Shown here in pieces: positions 50,898 to 60,145 of a DNA stretch of 64,000 bases. Position numbers and translations under genes: made by a program. Source of the stretch: an uncultured Lachnospiraceae bacterium (GTDB lineage Bacteria; Bacillota; Clostridia; Lachnospirales; Lachnospiraceae); assembly GCA_910578085.1 (NCBI GenBank), contig CAJTPM010000018.1, positions 1 through 64,000 of the forward strand, read 5' to 3'. The first letter of the stretch is position 1, and each line of letters starts with the position of its first letter. The notes beneath the pieces were generated by a model. It ran no database searches. It saw only the letters and a list, made by a program, of their open reading frames with translations, and was not told the origin of the DNA.

Positions 50898-51212
50898 CTC
50901 ATCCCCTCCTTTCTTCCTTGAAATTATTCCGAACGCCTTCGCTGCAGATCCGTTGCAGTAGTTCGAGTGAAAATACTTTACTTTGTGCTGGAATCAGGGT
51001 ATTATTTACTAGGGATAAAAAGCCCCGTCAGATATAAATAAATCATAGCACTTTTTAAGGTCTGTTACAAGAGAATTTAGTTGTTTTCAGCGGATTTTTT
51101 CGCATTTTTCACAAAAAGGATTGACGTGTATGCATTCTTATGTTATAGTGATCAGACGAGATGAGATTCAGGTCTTTTTTTTATGCTCGAAATGACGCTT
51201 GGAGGTGGAAAG
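50898..51212. other. 315-bp divergent intergenic region
   Basis: Minus strand: TTGTAA (51070-51065), 17 nt, TATGAT (51047-51042), a sigma-A-type promoter for the FliD-like gene with a roughly 140-nt leader. Plus strand: TTGACG (51121-51126), 17 nt, TATAGT (51144-51149), a strong promoter for rpmG-secE-nusG. No sigma-28 box is visible on either strand, so the orphan FliD-like gene is not controlled like fliD. Confidence 0.6.
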
Positions 51213-51362
51213 ATGCGTACGAGAATAACACTGGCATGTACGGAATGTAAGCAGCGTAACTACAATACAACAAAGGATAAAAAGACACATCCTGACAGAA
51301 TGGAGATCAGGAAGTATTGTAGATTTTGCAGAAAGCATACGTTGCACAAAGAGACAAAGTAA
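51213..51362 (+). CDS. rpmG: 50S ribosomal protein L33, zinc-binding form
   Basis: 49 residues: RTRITLACTECKQRNYNTTK ... RKYCRFCRKHTLHKETK. Two CxxC pairs make it the C+ zinc-binding form, which is common under zinc-replete growth. First gene of the secE-nusG-rplK-rplA cluster. GGAGGTGGAAAG precedes the ATG. Confidence 0.93.
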   Translation: MRTRITLACTECKQRNYNTTKDKKTHPDRMEIRKYCRFCRKHTLHKETK

Positions 51363-51452
51363 AGATAACTTTGCCGTAACAGAATGGGCATCCGGGCGGG
51401 ATGCAAAAGTGAACTGACCGCGGACATTTGTTTGTCCGGGAAGGAGTTAAAA

Positions 51453-51653
51453 ATGGGAGATTCCTCAAAGAAAGGAAACAAAAAAGGATTCTTTGACGGT
51501 GTAAAAGCTGAATTCAGGAAGGTTTCATGGCCCGATAAGACATCTATCATCAGGCAGACAGTTGCCGTTGTTGCCATTTCTCTTGTGCTGGGAGTCATTA
51601 TTACCATATTAGATTTTATCGTACAGTATGGTGTTAGTTTCCTGACGATGTAA
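51453..51653 (+). CDS. secE: preprotein translocase subunit SecE
   Basis: 66 residues. Cytoplasmic helix KGFFDGVKAEFRKVSWPDKT, then one membrane helix TVAVVAISLVLGVIITILDF. The WPDK motif is the family hallmark. ATG at 51453 chosen for AAGGAGTTAAAA; an in-frame start at 51384 is not supported. Standard single-helix short SecE of Gram-positives. Confidence 0.93.
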   Translation: MGDSSKKGNKKGFFDGVKAEFRKVSWPDKTSIIRQTVAVVAISLVLGVIITILDFIVQYGVSFLTM

Positions 51654-51725
51654 CACACAAAAGGAAAAAGTGGAATAAATTTCATTTATGATTTGTGCGC
51701 AGATAGCAGCAGGGGTGGAGTGTAT

Positions 51726-52244
51726 ATGGCAGAAGCAAACTGGTATGTGGTGCATACCTATTCCGGGTATGAAAACAAGGTAAAGGCCAATATAGAGAAA
51801 ACCATTGAGAACAGAAATCTGCAGGAAGAGATTCTGGAAGTGCGCGTACCGATGCAGGACGTGATGGAAATGAAAAACGGCGCCCGCAAGACAGTGCAGA
51901 AAAAGATGTTTCCGGGCTATGTTCTGATCAATATGGTGATGAATGATGATACATGGTATGTTGTCCGTAATACAAGGGGTGTTACCGGTTTTGTAGGGCC
52001 GGGAAGCAAGCCTGTACCTCTTACGGAGGCGGAAATGAAGCCTCTTGGTATTAAGGTGGATAATATTACGATCGACTTTGGCGAGGGCGACACGATCGTT
52101 GTGGTGGCCGGCGCCTGGAAAAATACGGTGGGAGTTGTCCAGAAAATTGATTTTAACAAACAGACGGCGACGATCAATGTAGACATGTTCGGTAGAGATA
52201 CGCCTGTTGAAATCAGCTTTGCAGAAGTTCGGAAGTTCAGTTGA
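51726..52244 (+). CDS. nusG: transcription antitermination factor NusG
   Basis: 172 residues. NGN domain start NWYVVHTYSGYENKVKANIE, later MKNGARKTVQKKMFPGYVLI, and the KOW domain GDTIVVVAGAWKNTVGVVQK (about 120-150). Binds RNA polymerase and, in other species, Rho or S10. GGGGTGGAGTGTAT precedes the ATG. It is followed by a 183-nt gap before rplK. Confidence 0.95.
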   Translation: MAEANWYVVHTYSGYENKVKANIEKTIENRNLQEEILEVRVPMQDVMEMKNGARKTVQKKMFPGYVLINMVMNDDTWYVVRNTRGVTGFVGPGSKPVPLTEAEMKPLGIKVDNITIDFGEGDTIVVVAGAWKNTVGVVQKIDFNKQTATINVDMFGRDTPVEISFAEVRKFS

Positions 52245-52427
52245 GGCCGCAGGGGATTCTGCGGGAGTGCGCGCAGTGGCAGTTGAGCCTGTGCGAATAC
52301 AGGTACGTGGACGTATGCCGGAAATAAACTGGTATATAGTGCAGGTGTATAGCGCGCAGTAAATATGGTTGGGACAGTGGGAGTCATAAAACGACGCTGA
52401 CCACAATTTATTATAGGAGGTGCCATT
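52245..52427 (+). other. leader of rplK-rplA (183 nt)
   Basis: Contains hairpins such as CCGCAG with CTGCGG near 52250-52264 and CCTGT with ACAGG near 52291. L1 (rplA) in many bacteria represses this operon by binding its mRNA leader; I cannot place an L1 site with confidence. Confidence 0.4.
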
Positions 52428-52853
52428 ATGGCAAAGAAAGTAGTAGGATATATTAAATTACAGATCCCTGCTGGTAAAGCTACACCAGCACCGCCGGTTG
52501 GTCCTGCGCTGGGACAGCACGGTGTGAACATCGTTGAATTCACAAAACAGTTCAACGCAAGAACAGCGGATAAGGGCGACCTGATCATCCCCGTTGTTAT
52601 TACAGTTTATGCGGACAGAACATTCAGTTTCATCACAAAGACTCCGCCTGCGGCTGTACTTCTTAAGAAGGCATGCAACATCAAGTCCGGTTCCGCAGTG
52701 CCAAACAAGACGAAGGTTGCAACGATTTCCAAAGCGAAAGTGCAGGAGATTGCGGAAATGAAAATGCCTGACTTAAATGCGGCGAGTCTGGAAGCTGCTA
52801 TGAGCATGATCGCCGGTACAGCCAGAAGCATGGGCATCACAGTAGAAGATTAA
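52428..52853 (+). CDS. rplK: 50S ribosomal protein L11
   Basis: 141 residues, standard length. N-terminal KVVGYIKLQIPAGKATPAPP and VGPALGQHGVNIVEFTKQFN are unmistakable; the C-terminal rRNA-binding domain has KIKSG-type KSGSAVPNKTKVATISKAKV. L11 supports the GTPase centre and stringent response. TAGGAGGTGCCATT precedes the ATG. Followed by rplA 15 bp on. Confidence 0.97.
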   Translation: MAKKVVGYIKLQIPAGKATPAPPVGPALGQHGVNIVEFTKQFNARTADKGDLIIPVVITVYADRTFSFITKTPPAAVLLKKACNIKSGSAVPNKTKVATISKAKVQEIAEMKMPDLNAASLEAAMSMIAGTARSMGITVED

Positions 52854-52868
52854 TGGGGAGGAACGACA

Positions 52869-53561
52869 ATGAAGCATGGTAAGAAATACAGAGAAGCAGC
52901 AAAGCTTATTGACCGTACCGTTCAGTATGATCCGACTGATGCAATGGCTCTGGTTAAGAAAGCGGCAACAGCAAAATTTGATGAGACAGTAGAAGTGCAT
53001 ATCAGAACAGGCTGTGACGGACGTCATGCGGAACAGCAGGTTCGTGGTGCGGTGGTACTGCCCAACGGAACAGGTAAGACGGTAAGAGTGCTTGTATTTG
53101 CGAAGGGTGATAAAGTAAATGAAGCGGAAGCGGCAGGCGCTGATTATGTAGGCGGCGATGAACTGATTCCCAGGATCCAGAACGAAGGATGGCTTGACTT
53201 TGATGTGGTAGTGGCAACTCCCGATATGATGGGCGTTGTGGGACGTCTCGGTAAGGTGCTCGGCCCGAAAGGCCTGATGCCGAACCCGAAGGCTGGCACG
53301 GTGACAATGGACGTGACAAAGGCGATCAAGGATATCAAAGCGGGTAAGATCGAGTACAGGCTGGATAAGTCCAATATTATTCACTGCCCGGTTGGCAAGG
53401 CTTCCTTTACGGAAGAACAGCTGATGGAAAACTTTGATGCACTGATGGGAGCAGTATTGAAGGCAAGGCCCAGCGCATTGAAAGGACAGTACCTCAGAAG
53501 CGTGACACTGGCATCCACAATGGGACCTGGCGTGAAAGTTTCAACAGCGAAATTAGTATAA
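52869..53561 (+). CDS. rplA: 50S ribosomal protein L1
   Basis: 230 residues. Characteristic KKYREAAKLIDRTVQYDPTD, VRGAVVLPNGTGKTVRVLVF and GLMPNPKAGTVTMDVTKAIK. It forms the L1 stalk and may repress its own operon. Followed by a terminator at 53597, after which a non-ribosomal island begins, instead of rplJ. Confidence 0.97.
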   Translation: MKHGKKYREAAKLIDRTVQYDPTDAMALVKKAATAKFDETVEVHIRTGCDGRHAEQQVRGAVVLPNGTGKTVRVLVFAKGDKVNEAEAAGADYVGGDELIPRIQNEGWLDFDVVVATPDMMGVVGRLGKVLGPKGLMPNPKAGTVTMDVTKAIKDIKAGKIEYRLDKSNIIHCPVGKASFTEEQLMENFDALMGAVLKARPSALKGQYLRSVTLASTMGPGVKVSTAKLV

Positions 53562-53596
53562 AAATGATCAGAGCGCTTCGCGAACTGGTCTTAAGT

Positions 53597-53627
53597 AAAA
53601 GGGCGCGGCATCTGCTGCGCCCTTTTT
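53597..53627 (+). terminator. intrinsic terminator after rplK-rplA
   Basis: AAAAGGGCGC (53597-53606) with GCGCCCTTTT (53617-53626) and a run of five T (53623-53627). This separates the ribosomal genes from the island. Confidence 0.88.
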
Positions 53628-53718
53628 GGAAAGATCGAACCAATTTGAAAGCAGATGGCGATCAACAGACTGCAGGCGGGGAATGGCTGTATTGGATATC
53701 AGCAGAAATAATTGAGAT

Positions 53719-55023
53719 ATGAGCAGAAAAAAACGGAAAAGAAAAATAAATAGACGGGGAAGTCTCTGGAGTACATTCTGGATGACCCTGATCGTTACAC
53801 TGGCCGCAGGCGGTTGCGCCATGGGGATCTTTTTGTTTTTAAACAGGAACAACGGCATGGAACAGGGGGAAGGTATTTCGGAGATCGCACGGATCGAGGA
53901 GGAAGATATACCGGCGAGATGGACGGATACGGAGCAGGCAGAAGAGGGACTGCAGGGAGAAGCGGCAAAAGAAGCTCTGAAAGAGCAGGAAGAGGATGAA
54001 GGATTTGATGAAGACGGCTGTATCCGGGATGAAAACGGCAGGATCCTGGAACGGAAAGTGGAGACCGCAGGGGAGGAAACGACACTGCTTTTTGCCGGGG
54101 ATATTCTGTTTGACGACGGCTATGCGATGATGGGGGCTCTGCGGAAGCGCGGTGATATCAAAGCCTGTTTTTCGGCGGAGACGCTGCAGGAGATGCGGGA
54201 TGCCGATATTTTCATGTTGAACAATGAGTTTACCTATACAGACAGAGGGGAACCGACGCCGGAAAAGCAGTTTACGTTCCGGGCGAAGCCTGAGAATGCG
54301 GCACTGCTTCATGAACTGGGAGTAGATATTGTTTCTCTTGCCAACAACCATGTGTATGATTACGGGGAGATCTCTCTGCTTGATTCCCTGGCCACACTGG
54401 AGGGGATCGGTATGCCCTATGTGGGGGCGGGCAGGAATCTGGCGGAGGCCTCCCGGACCGTTTATTTTTCTGCCGGAAACCAGAAGATCGCTTATATATC
54501 CGGCACGATGATCGAAAGACTGAATACACCGGATACGAGAGGCGCTACGGAAAGTGCGGCCGGCGTATTCCGATGTTTTACAGAGACGGAGATTTTTGAC
54601 CGGATAGCGCAGGCGAAAGAAAACAGTGATTTTGTGGTAGTCTATATTCACTGGGGAACAGAGAAGACGGAGGAGCCGGACTGGTCCCAGCCGGATATGG
54701 CGAAGAAGTTAGCGGAGGCGGGCGCAGATCTGATCATCGGAGACCATCCCCATGTGCTGCAGCCGATTACCGGTGCAAACGGTGTGCCGACGATTTATTC
54801 CGTGGGCAACTACTGGTTTAATTCCAGTACCCTAGATACCTGTCTTGTCAAGGTGAAGGTGAGAGGCGGCGAAATGCAGAGTTTTCAGTTTCTGCCCGCC
54901 AGACAGTCGGACTGTTATACGGAACTGTTAAATGGCGCGGAGAAGGAGACGGTGCTGAGCTATATGCGCAGTATTTCCGGCTCGGTGACGATCGATGGGG
55001 AAGGGTATGTCAGCTTTTGGTGA
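53719..55023 (+). CDS. CapA-family (PGA_cap) metallophosphatase-like protein
   Basis: 434 residues. Basic N-terminus and one membrane helix near 15-37 (WMTLIVTLAAGGCAMGIFLF), an acidic linker, then the extracellular CapA fold: LLFAGDILFDDGYAMM, IFMLNNEFTYTD, DIVSLANNHVYDYG, VVYIHWGTEKTEEPDWSQPD and IIGDHPHVLQP. CapA proteins act in poly-gamma-glutamate capsule synthesis, but no capB or capC is nearby, so the real substrate is open. The start lacks a strong ribosome binding site. First gene of the island between rplA and rplJ. Confidence 0.87.
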   Translation: MSRKKRKRKINRRGSLWSTFWMTLIVTLAAGGCAMGIFLFLNRNNGMEQGEGISEIARIEEEDIPARWTDTEQAEEGLQGEAAKEALKEQEEDEGFDEDGCIRDENGRILERKVETAGEETTLLFAGDILFDDGYAMMGALRKRGDIKACFSAETLQEMRDADIFMLNNEFTYTDRGEPTPEKQFTFRAKPENAALLHELGVDIVSLANNHVYDYGEISLLDSLATLEGIGMPYVGAGRNLAEASRTVYFSAGNQKIAYISGTMIERLNTPDTRGATESAAGVFRCFTETEIFDRIAQAKENSDFVVVYIHWGTEKTEEPDWSQPDMAKKLAEAGADLIIGDHPHVLQPITGANGVPTIYSVGNYWFNSSTLDTCLVKVKVRGGEMQSFQFLPARQSDCYTELLNGAEKETVLSYMRSISGSVTIDGEGYVSFW

Positions 55024-55246
55024 GGGGCGGTTTCCAATGGGATTTAGTTAGTGACTTTGGACTGGTTACAGGTTTAACTAAATGACATGATGCTGGGGCA
55101 AGAGGTATCCAGGTAGAAAATTGACATTGGTTCAGTCTCTGCCCGCTGGGGTTCTTCAGATTGGAAATGTTTTAAAACAATATACCTAAAAGTTAAACGC
55201 TTTTTTGGTGTAAAATATACAAAAAACGAAAAGTGGCGAAAAAGAG

Positions 55247-55275
55247 TTGACAAAGTTGTTGTCTAATGTTATAGT
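55247..55275 (+). promoter_or_regulatory. sigma-A promoter of the LacI-type regulator
   Basis: TTGACA (55247-55252), 17 nt, TATAGT (55270-55275). A frame beginning at this TTG is a promoter artefact. The upstream 223-bp gap after capA also has an 8-bp inverted repeat (TTTAGTTA at 55043-55050, TAACTAAA at 55075-55082). Confidence 0.7.
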
Positions 55276-55309
55276 TTCTAAAAAGAAGGGGGCGCACCCG
55301 CAAACAAAA

Positions 55310-56341
55310 ATGAACAATATTGTAACAATTAATGATGTTGCTGAGGCAGCCGGCGTAGGCAAGGGAACCGTTGACAGAGTATTACATAATCGGGGCCGCG
55401 TTTCGGAAGAAACAAGAAAAAGGGTTTTAAAATGTATTGAGGAACTGGGGTATAAGCCGAATACGGCGGCGCGTATGCTGGCGAAGCGCCGTATTTATAA
55501 AATTGCGGTGATCTACCATAATAAAGAGATAGAATTCTGGCGTCAGGTGGAGGAAGGAGTGATCGAGGCGGCCGAAGAGTATAAGCAGATGGGTATTGTG
55601 GTCGATCAGTTTATTCTTCCGCAGATCGATATAGATGGTCAGCTTGCCTTGATCGATCAGGTGATCGAACGAAAATATGACGGACTGGCGATCGTGCCTT
55701 ATTGTTCTCCCAAAATTTCCGAGGCGTTAAGCAGAGCGGCGGCTAAAAAAATACAGGTGATCACATTTAACAACGATGAGGAGTGCGGGAGGGCCTGCTA
55801 TGTGGGACAGGATCTGCTGCAAAGCGGGAGAACAGCCGGAAAGCTTATGGGGATGATCGCAGAACCTGACAGCAGATATGCGGTTTTTCTGCCCATTGTC
55901 GAAGGGATGAGCGCTCTGTACAACAGGTATATCGGTTTTCGGGAAGTATTGGATGCCAACCGGAAGGATATGAAGCTGATCGGGGTTTTCAGCTGTGCCC
56001 AGGAAGGGGAACAGGCCTATGAGAAAGCAAAGGCGCTGATTCAGAGGGAGAAGGTAGACGCCATTTACGCGTCCAACGGCATTGTCGCCAATATAGCGCA
56101 GGCAGTGGAAGACCTGGGGTACTCTCAGAAAATAAAGCTGGTGGGACATGACCTGACGGATTTTGTCGTAAAGTACATAGAGAGCGGTACGATCAATGTT
56201 TCTATCGGGCAGGAGGCGAAGAAGCAGGGGTATATTGCGGTGGAGAAGCTGTGCAGAAACCTTCTGATGGATGAAGAGATCACCGGGGATGTCTACACAA
56301 AAATTGTGGTTACAGTGAAAGAAAATTTGGCGTATGTATGA
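55310..56341 (+). CDS. LacI-family transcriptional regulator
   Basis: 343 residues. HTH at 4-50 (TINDVAEAAGVGKGTVDRVL; NRGRVSEETRKRVLKCIEEL) and a periplasmic-binding-protein-like sensor domain (IAVIYHNKEIEFWRQVEEGV; AIVPYCSPKISEALSRAAAK). The ATG at 55310 starts the HTH; the site before it is weak (AAGGGGGCG at long spacing). It probably represses the ABC operon that follows 100 bp downstream. No operator could be assigned. Confidence 0.88.
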   Translation: MNNIVTINDVAEAAGVGKGTVDRVLHNRGRVSEETRKRVLKCIEELGYKPNTAARMLAKRRIYKIAVIYHNKEIEFWRQVEEGVIEAAEEYKQMGIVVDQFILPQIDIDGQLALIDQVIERKYDGLAIVPYCSPKISEALSRAAAKKIQVITFNNDEECGRACYVGQDLLQSGRTAGKLMGMIAEPDSRYAVFLPIVEGMSALYNRYIGFREVLDANRKDMKLIGVFSCAQEGEQAYEKAKALIQREKVDAIYASNGIVANIAQAVEDLGYSQKIKLVGHDLTDFVVKYIESGTINVSIGQEAKKQGYIAVEKLCRNLLMDEEITGDVYTKIVVTVKENLAYV

Positions 56342-56441
56342 CGCTGAATTTTATCTCCTTTGCGGGAACGCCCCCGCAAATAGATTTTATGAAAACGGAA
56401 GCAATGAAATTAAACATACAAACAATGAAGGAGGTTTCAAC

Positions 56442-57461
56442 ATGAAAAAGAAATTATGGGCGGTATTATTAACCGGTGCGATGGCGGCAGCTTTGCTGTC
56501 GGGCTGCGGCCAGGCGGCGGAGCCGGCAGCGGAAACAGCGCCGGAGACGCAGGCGGCGCAGGAGGAAGGAGAAGCGGCAGCTGAGGAGAAAGAAACGGAG
56601 GAAGCTTCGGGCGGAGGGTATGATTTTGTTTTTGTGTGCCCGATCGTAGGCATGGAATACTGGAATCTTTGTTCGGACGGTATTGAGAAGGCGGATGCGG
56701 AACTGGGAACCCATACACAGATCATCGGCCCCACAGATTCCTCTACGTTCACCACAGAAATTGCGAATTACATGGAATCTGCTATCGCGACGCAGCCGGA
56801 TGCCATCATGGCATATTCCGGGCTGGAAGTGATGGCGCCCCTGATTGAAAAGGCAAAAGAACAGGGCATTCCGTTTATCTCCATCGACAGCGATGCGCCG
56901 GATACTTCCAGAATTGCCTATATCGGAACAGATCCCTATAATGCGGGATTTAAAACCGGCGAGGCCATGGTTGAATTCACAGGGGGAACAGGAAAGGTTG
57001 CGATTTTGTGCAGCTCCCTTTCTTCCGAAAAGGAGATGAAGGAAGTGGATGCTTTCAAGGATGCGTTAGAGGGACATGACATTGAGATCCTGACAATGGA
57101 AGAGACGGACGCGGACCTTGCTACCGCCGTGGTAAAAATGGAAGCGTTAGTATCCACTTATCCGGAGATGACAGCGGTGCTCGGTACATCCGCCTATGAT
57201 GTGCAGGGAGCGGCAAAAGTGAAAAAAGAGAGGGGACTGGATGATCTGGTGCTGATCGGCTACGATGATCTGGATGAGACGTTAAATTATATCAGGGACG
57301 GCATCATCAACGGCGTTGTCGTACAGGATCCCTACAACATGGGATACCAGGGCGTATACCTGATGCATGAATATGTGGAGAAAGGGAGCCTGGAAGAAGA
57401 AAACTATGACACCGGTACGATTCTGGTGACAAAAGAGAACGTGGATAACTACCGAGACTGA
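56442..57461 (+). CDS. CUT2 sugar ABC transporter substrate-binding lipoprotein
   Basis: 339 residues. Lipobox LLSGC (Cys near 21) with AAGGAGGTTTCAAC before the ATG at 56442. An Ala/Glu-rich linker (about 22-55) leads to a Peripla_BP_4 domain: YDFVFVCPIVGMEYWNLCSD, YIGTDPYNAGFKTGEAMVEF, VLIGYDDLDETLNYIRDGII. This is the ribose/galactose-type family. Followed by two hairpins before the permease gene, which may stabilise this message at higher level. Confidence 0.92.
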   Translation: MKKKLWAVLLTGAMAAALLSGCGQAAEPAAETAPETQAAQEEGEAAAEEKETEEASGGGYDFVFVCPIVGMEYWNLCSDGIEKADAELGTHTQIIGPTDSSTFTTEIANYMESAIATQPDAIMAYSGLEVMAPLIEKAKEQGIPFISIDSDAPDTSRIAYIGTDPYNAGFKTGEAMVEFTGGTGKVAILCSSLSSEKEMKEVDAFKDALEGHDIEILTMEETDADLATAVVKMEALVSTYPEMTAVLGTSAYDVQGAAKVKKERGLDDLVLIGYDDLDETLNYIRDGIINGVVVQDPYNMGYQGVYLMHEYVEKGSLEEENYDTGTILVTKENVDNYRD

Positions 57462-57505
57462 GCACAGCCGACGGTACAGGCTATGCGGATGAAAGGAAGA
57501 GTAAG

Positions 57506-57583
57506 GTAACAGGGAAGGTTTCAGGTTTCCCTGTTACAGATAGAGCAAAAGGCTGCATACTGCGGAAAGGGATGCAGCCTTTT
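57506..57583 (+). promoter_or_regulatory. two tandem intercistronic hairpins
   Basis: First: GTAACAGGGAA (57506-57516) with TTCCCTGTTAC (57527-57537). Second: AAAAGGCTGCAT (57547-57558) with ATGCAGCCTTTT (57572-57583). The second ends with four T but has weak U-tract. They probably set the ratio of binding protein to membrane components. Confidence 0.65.
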
Positions 57584-57600
57584 CTGAAAGGAGCATGAAA

Positions 57601-58557
57601 ATGAATGCAATAAAGAAGATGATGAAAGTCAGGGAAATAGGGGTACTCATTCCGCTCCTGATATTGTGGTTGGTTACTTATTTTATCAATCATGCATTTT
57701 TTTCTGCCACTAGTATGATTGCGCTGTTTCGGTCGATCTCCGTTTCGGCCCTGGGCGCCATAGGAGCATCTTTTGTCTTTTGCTGCGGCATGATGGATGT
57801 GTCGGGGGGCTCCATTTACGGACTGGCGGGCATGATGACGGCGATCGCGATGAAAGAATGGGGGATGCCGGTGCCGGTTGCCATTCTGGTCGGTTTGCTT
57901 GTGGGCATGATCTTCGGCATGGTCAACAGTCTGATCATCAACGGGCTGGATATCCCGGCATTTATTGCGACGCTGGGATCCCAATATATTGCAAGAGGGA
58001 TCGTGAACGTCGTGTCGGAGGGGCGGTCCTATACAGGGTTTCCGGCCAGTTTTAACAGGATCGGCGAAGTCGGCCCTCTGGGAATTCCCTGGAGTATTTA
58101 TATCAGTCTGATCGTCGCGGCAATTGCGGCCTGGATGTTAAAGTATTCCGTCTTCGGCAGGGAACTGATGGCCGTGGGCGGCAATGCGGAGACAGCCCGT
58201 GTCTGCGGCATCAATATCAAAAGAGTCAGAAATATGGCTTTTGTGAGCAACGCGGTGCTCTGTGCGTTAGCCGGCATTTTATCTTCGGCCAGGCTGCAGA
58301 CGGCCCAGGCAGCGGCAGGCACAGGCTGGGAGATGACGGTCATCGCGGCGGCGATCATCGGCGGCGTCAGCATGTACGGCGGTTCCGCCACGATTATCGG
58401 CGCCCTGCTTGGGGTGGGCATCATGGAAACGCTGACGGTATCCATGACGATGATCAAAGTCAATGCCTACTGGCAGAGAGTGGTGATCGGCGTTGTCATT
58501 GTTCTGGCTGTGGGAATGGACACCTATAAGCGGAAGCATCTGTCCGGAGGAAAGTGA
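57601..58557 (+). CDS. CUT2 sugar ABC transporter permease (RbsC-like)
   Basis: 318 residues from the ATG at 57601 (AAAGGAG 7 nt upstream; an ATG at 57595 is too close to it). About eight to ten helices, first at VREIGVLIPLLILWLVTYFI. Family marks are GMMDVSGGSIYGLAGMMTAI, DIPAFIATLGSQYIARGIVN and RELMAVGGNAETARVCGINI. It forms the membrane channel with the ATPase next to it. Confidence 0.92.
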   Translation: MNAIKKMMKVREIGVLIPLLILWLVTYFINHAFFSATSMIALFRSISVSALGAIGASFVFCCGMMDVSGGSIYGLAGMMTAIAMKEWGMPVPVAILVGLLVGMIFGMVNSLIINGLDIPAFIATLGSQYIARGIVNVVSEGRSYTGFPASFNRIGEVGPLGIPWSIYISLIVAAIAAWMLKYSVFGRELMAVGGNAETARVCGINIKRVRNMAFVSNAVLCALAGILSSARLQTAQAAAGTGWEMTVIAAAIIGGVSMYGGSATIIGALLGVGIMETLTVSMTMIKVNAYWQRVVIGVVIVLAVGMDTYKRKHLSGGK

Positions 58558-58558
58558 T

Positions 58559-60091
58559 ATGGAGAAGAAGATTATTTTGGAGATGAAACATATTACAAAA
58601 CGCTTTCAGGGCGTTATGGCGCTTGACGATGTCACGTTTCATGCGTATAAGGGAGAAATTCTGGCATTATGCGGGGAGAACGGTGCGGGGAAGTCCACGT
58701 TAATGAAAATTCTCAGCGGTTCCTATCCGGAAACCAGTTATGAGGGCGAGATCTATATTAACGGGGAAGCATGTCACTTTATGGATCCGGCACAGTCGGA
58801 GAACATGGGGATTGGTATGATCTATCAGGAGATCAGCATGCATCTGGATATGACAGTGGCGGAAAATCTGTTTATCGGCCGGTGGCCCATGAAGGGCAGA
58901 CAGGTAGACTGGAAAAAGATGAATGCCAAAGCAAAAGAATATCTGGACCTGGTCGGTCTGGATATTGAGCCGGATGATGTTTTACGGCAGTTGGGTGCCA
59001 GCAAACAGCAGCTCGTGTCCATTGCCAGAGCCCTCAGCAAGGATCTGAAAATTCTGGTGTTGGACGAACCCACGTCGCCGTTAACCCAAAAGGAATCTGA
59101 AATTCTGTTTCGGATTTTACAGTCCTTAAAAGAGCGGGGCATCGCCTGCATCCTGATCACGCACAAGATGGATGAGGTATTTCAGAATGCGGATAGAGTG
59201 ACGGTTCTTCGGGATGGGAAAAGTGTGGCTTCTTATTTGCTGGAAGAGACTGATGAAAAGAGGATTGTTGCGGATATGGTGGGACGGGAGATCACCAATT
59301 TCTACCCGAAAGAAAAAGTGCCGATCGGCGGACCGATCATGGAAGTAAAGGATTTTTCTGTTCCCCATCCGTCCATCCCGGGAAGAAAGATCATTGACAA
59401 TGTGTCTTTTTGTCTGCATCAGGGAGAGATCCTGGGCATTGCGGGACTTGTGGGAGCGGGCAGAAGCGAACTGGTGAATGCGGTCTTTGGGAAAGATAAA
59501 AAACTTTCCGGAAAAGTTTTGGTCAACGGCCTGGAAGTGCGGATCAAATCCCCTGCCGACGCCATGAAGCAGGGGATCGCACTGTTAACCGAAGAACGGA
59601 AAAAAGACGGCATTATAGGCGGAATGTCGATTAGAGAAAATATCACGCTGCCCTCCTTAAAAAAGGTGTCCGGAAAGGGAATCTTAAACTTCAGGAAAGA
59701 GCGGGAACTGTCTCAGAAGTATTTTGAAGGCCTGAATGTCAAAGCGCCCGGGAGCGATACGCTGCTCGGACAGTTGTCCGGCGGAAACCAGCAGAAAGTC
59801 GTCTTAGGGAAGTGGATCGCGAGAGAACCGCAGATCCTGATACTGGATGAGCCCACCAGAGGAATCGACGTGGGGGCAAAATATGAGATCTACAAGATCA
59901 TCGTGGATCTGGCAAGGCAGGGAAAGGGCATTATTATGATCTCATCCGAACTGCCCGAACTGTTATCCATGGCAGACCGGATCATGGTAATTTCCGATCA
60001 GAAGATCAGAGGAACGTTAAGTGCGGAGGAGGCCACACAGCAGAAGGTAATGGAATTGTCGGCATTATCGGAAAGCAGTATGGCACAGTGA
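58559..60091 (+). CDS. CUT2 sugar ABC transporter ATP-binding protein (two-domain)
   Basis: 510 residues with two nucleotide-binding domains, like RbsA/MglA. First: Walker A GENGAGKST, signature LGASKQQLVSIARAL (non-canonical, as in this family), Walker B LVLDEPTSPL. Second: LVGAGRSELVNAVFGK with diverged Walker A, LSGGNQQKVVLGKWIAREPQ, ILDEPTRGIDVGAK. ATG at 58559, 1 bp after the permease stop, has GGAGGAAAGTGAT. The next gene is an esterase 54 bp on. Confidence 0.94.
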   Translation: MEKKIILEMKHITKRFQGVMALDDVTFHAYKGEILALCGENGAGKSTLMKILSGSYPETSYEGEIYINGEACHFMDPAQSENMGIGMIYQEISMHLDMTVAENLFIGRWPMKGRQVDWKKMNAKAKEYLDLVGLDIEPDDVLRQLGASKQQLVSIARALSKDLKILVLDEPTSPLTQKESEILFRILQSLKERGIACILITHKMDEVFQNADRVTVLRDGKSVASYLLEETDEKRIVADMVGREITNFYPKEKVPIGGPIMEVKDFSVPHPSIPGRKIIDNVSFCLHQGEILGIAGLVGAGRSELVNAVFGKDKKLSGKVLVNGLEVRIKSPADAMKQGIALLTEERKKDGIIGGMSIRENITLPSLKKVSGKGILNFRKERELSQKYFEGLNVKAPGSDTLLGQLSGGNQQKVVLGKWIAREPQILILDEPTRGIDVGAKYEIYKIIVDLARQGKGIIMISSELPELLSMADRIMVISDQKIRGTLSAEEATQQKVMELSALSESSMAQ

Positions 60092-60145
60092 ATTAAAGAA
60101 CGCAGTATCACAGGCTGTGCCTGCGATATGCAGGAGGTGTAAAAA

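Noticed and set aside
55247..55309. Upstream TTG extension of the LacI-type regulator
   Set aside because: TTGACA-N17-TATAGT is a promoter; HTH proteins of this family start close to TINDVA.
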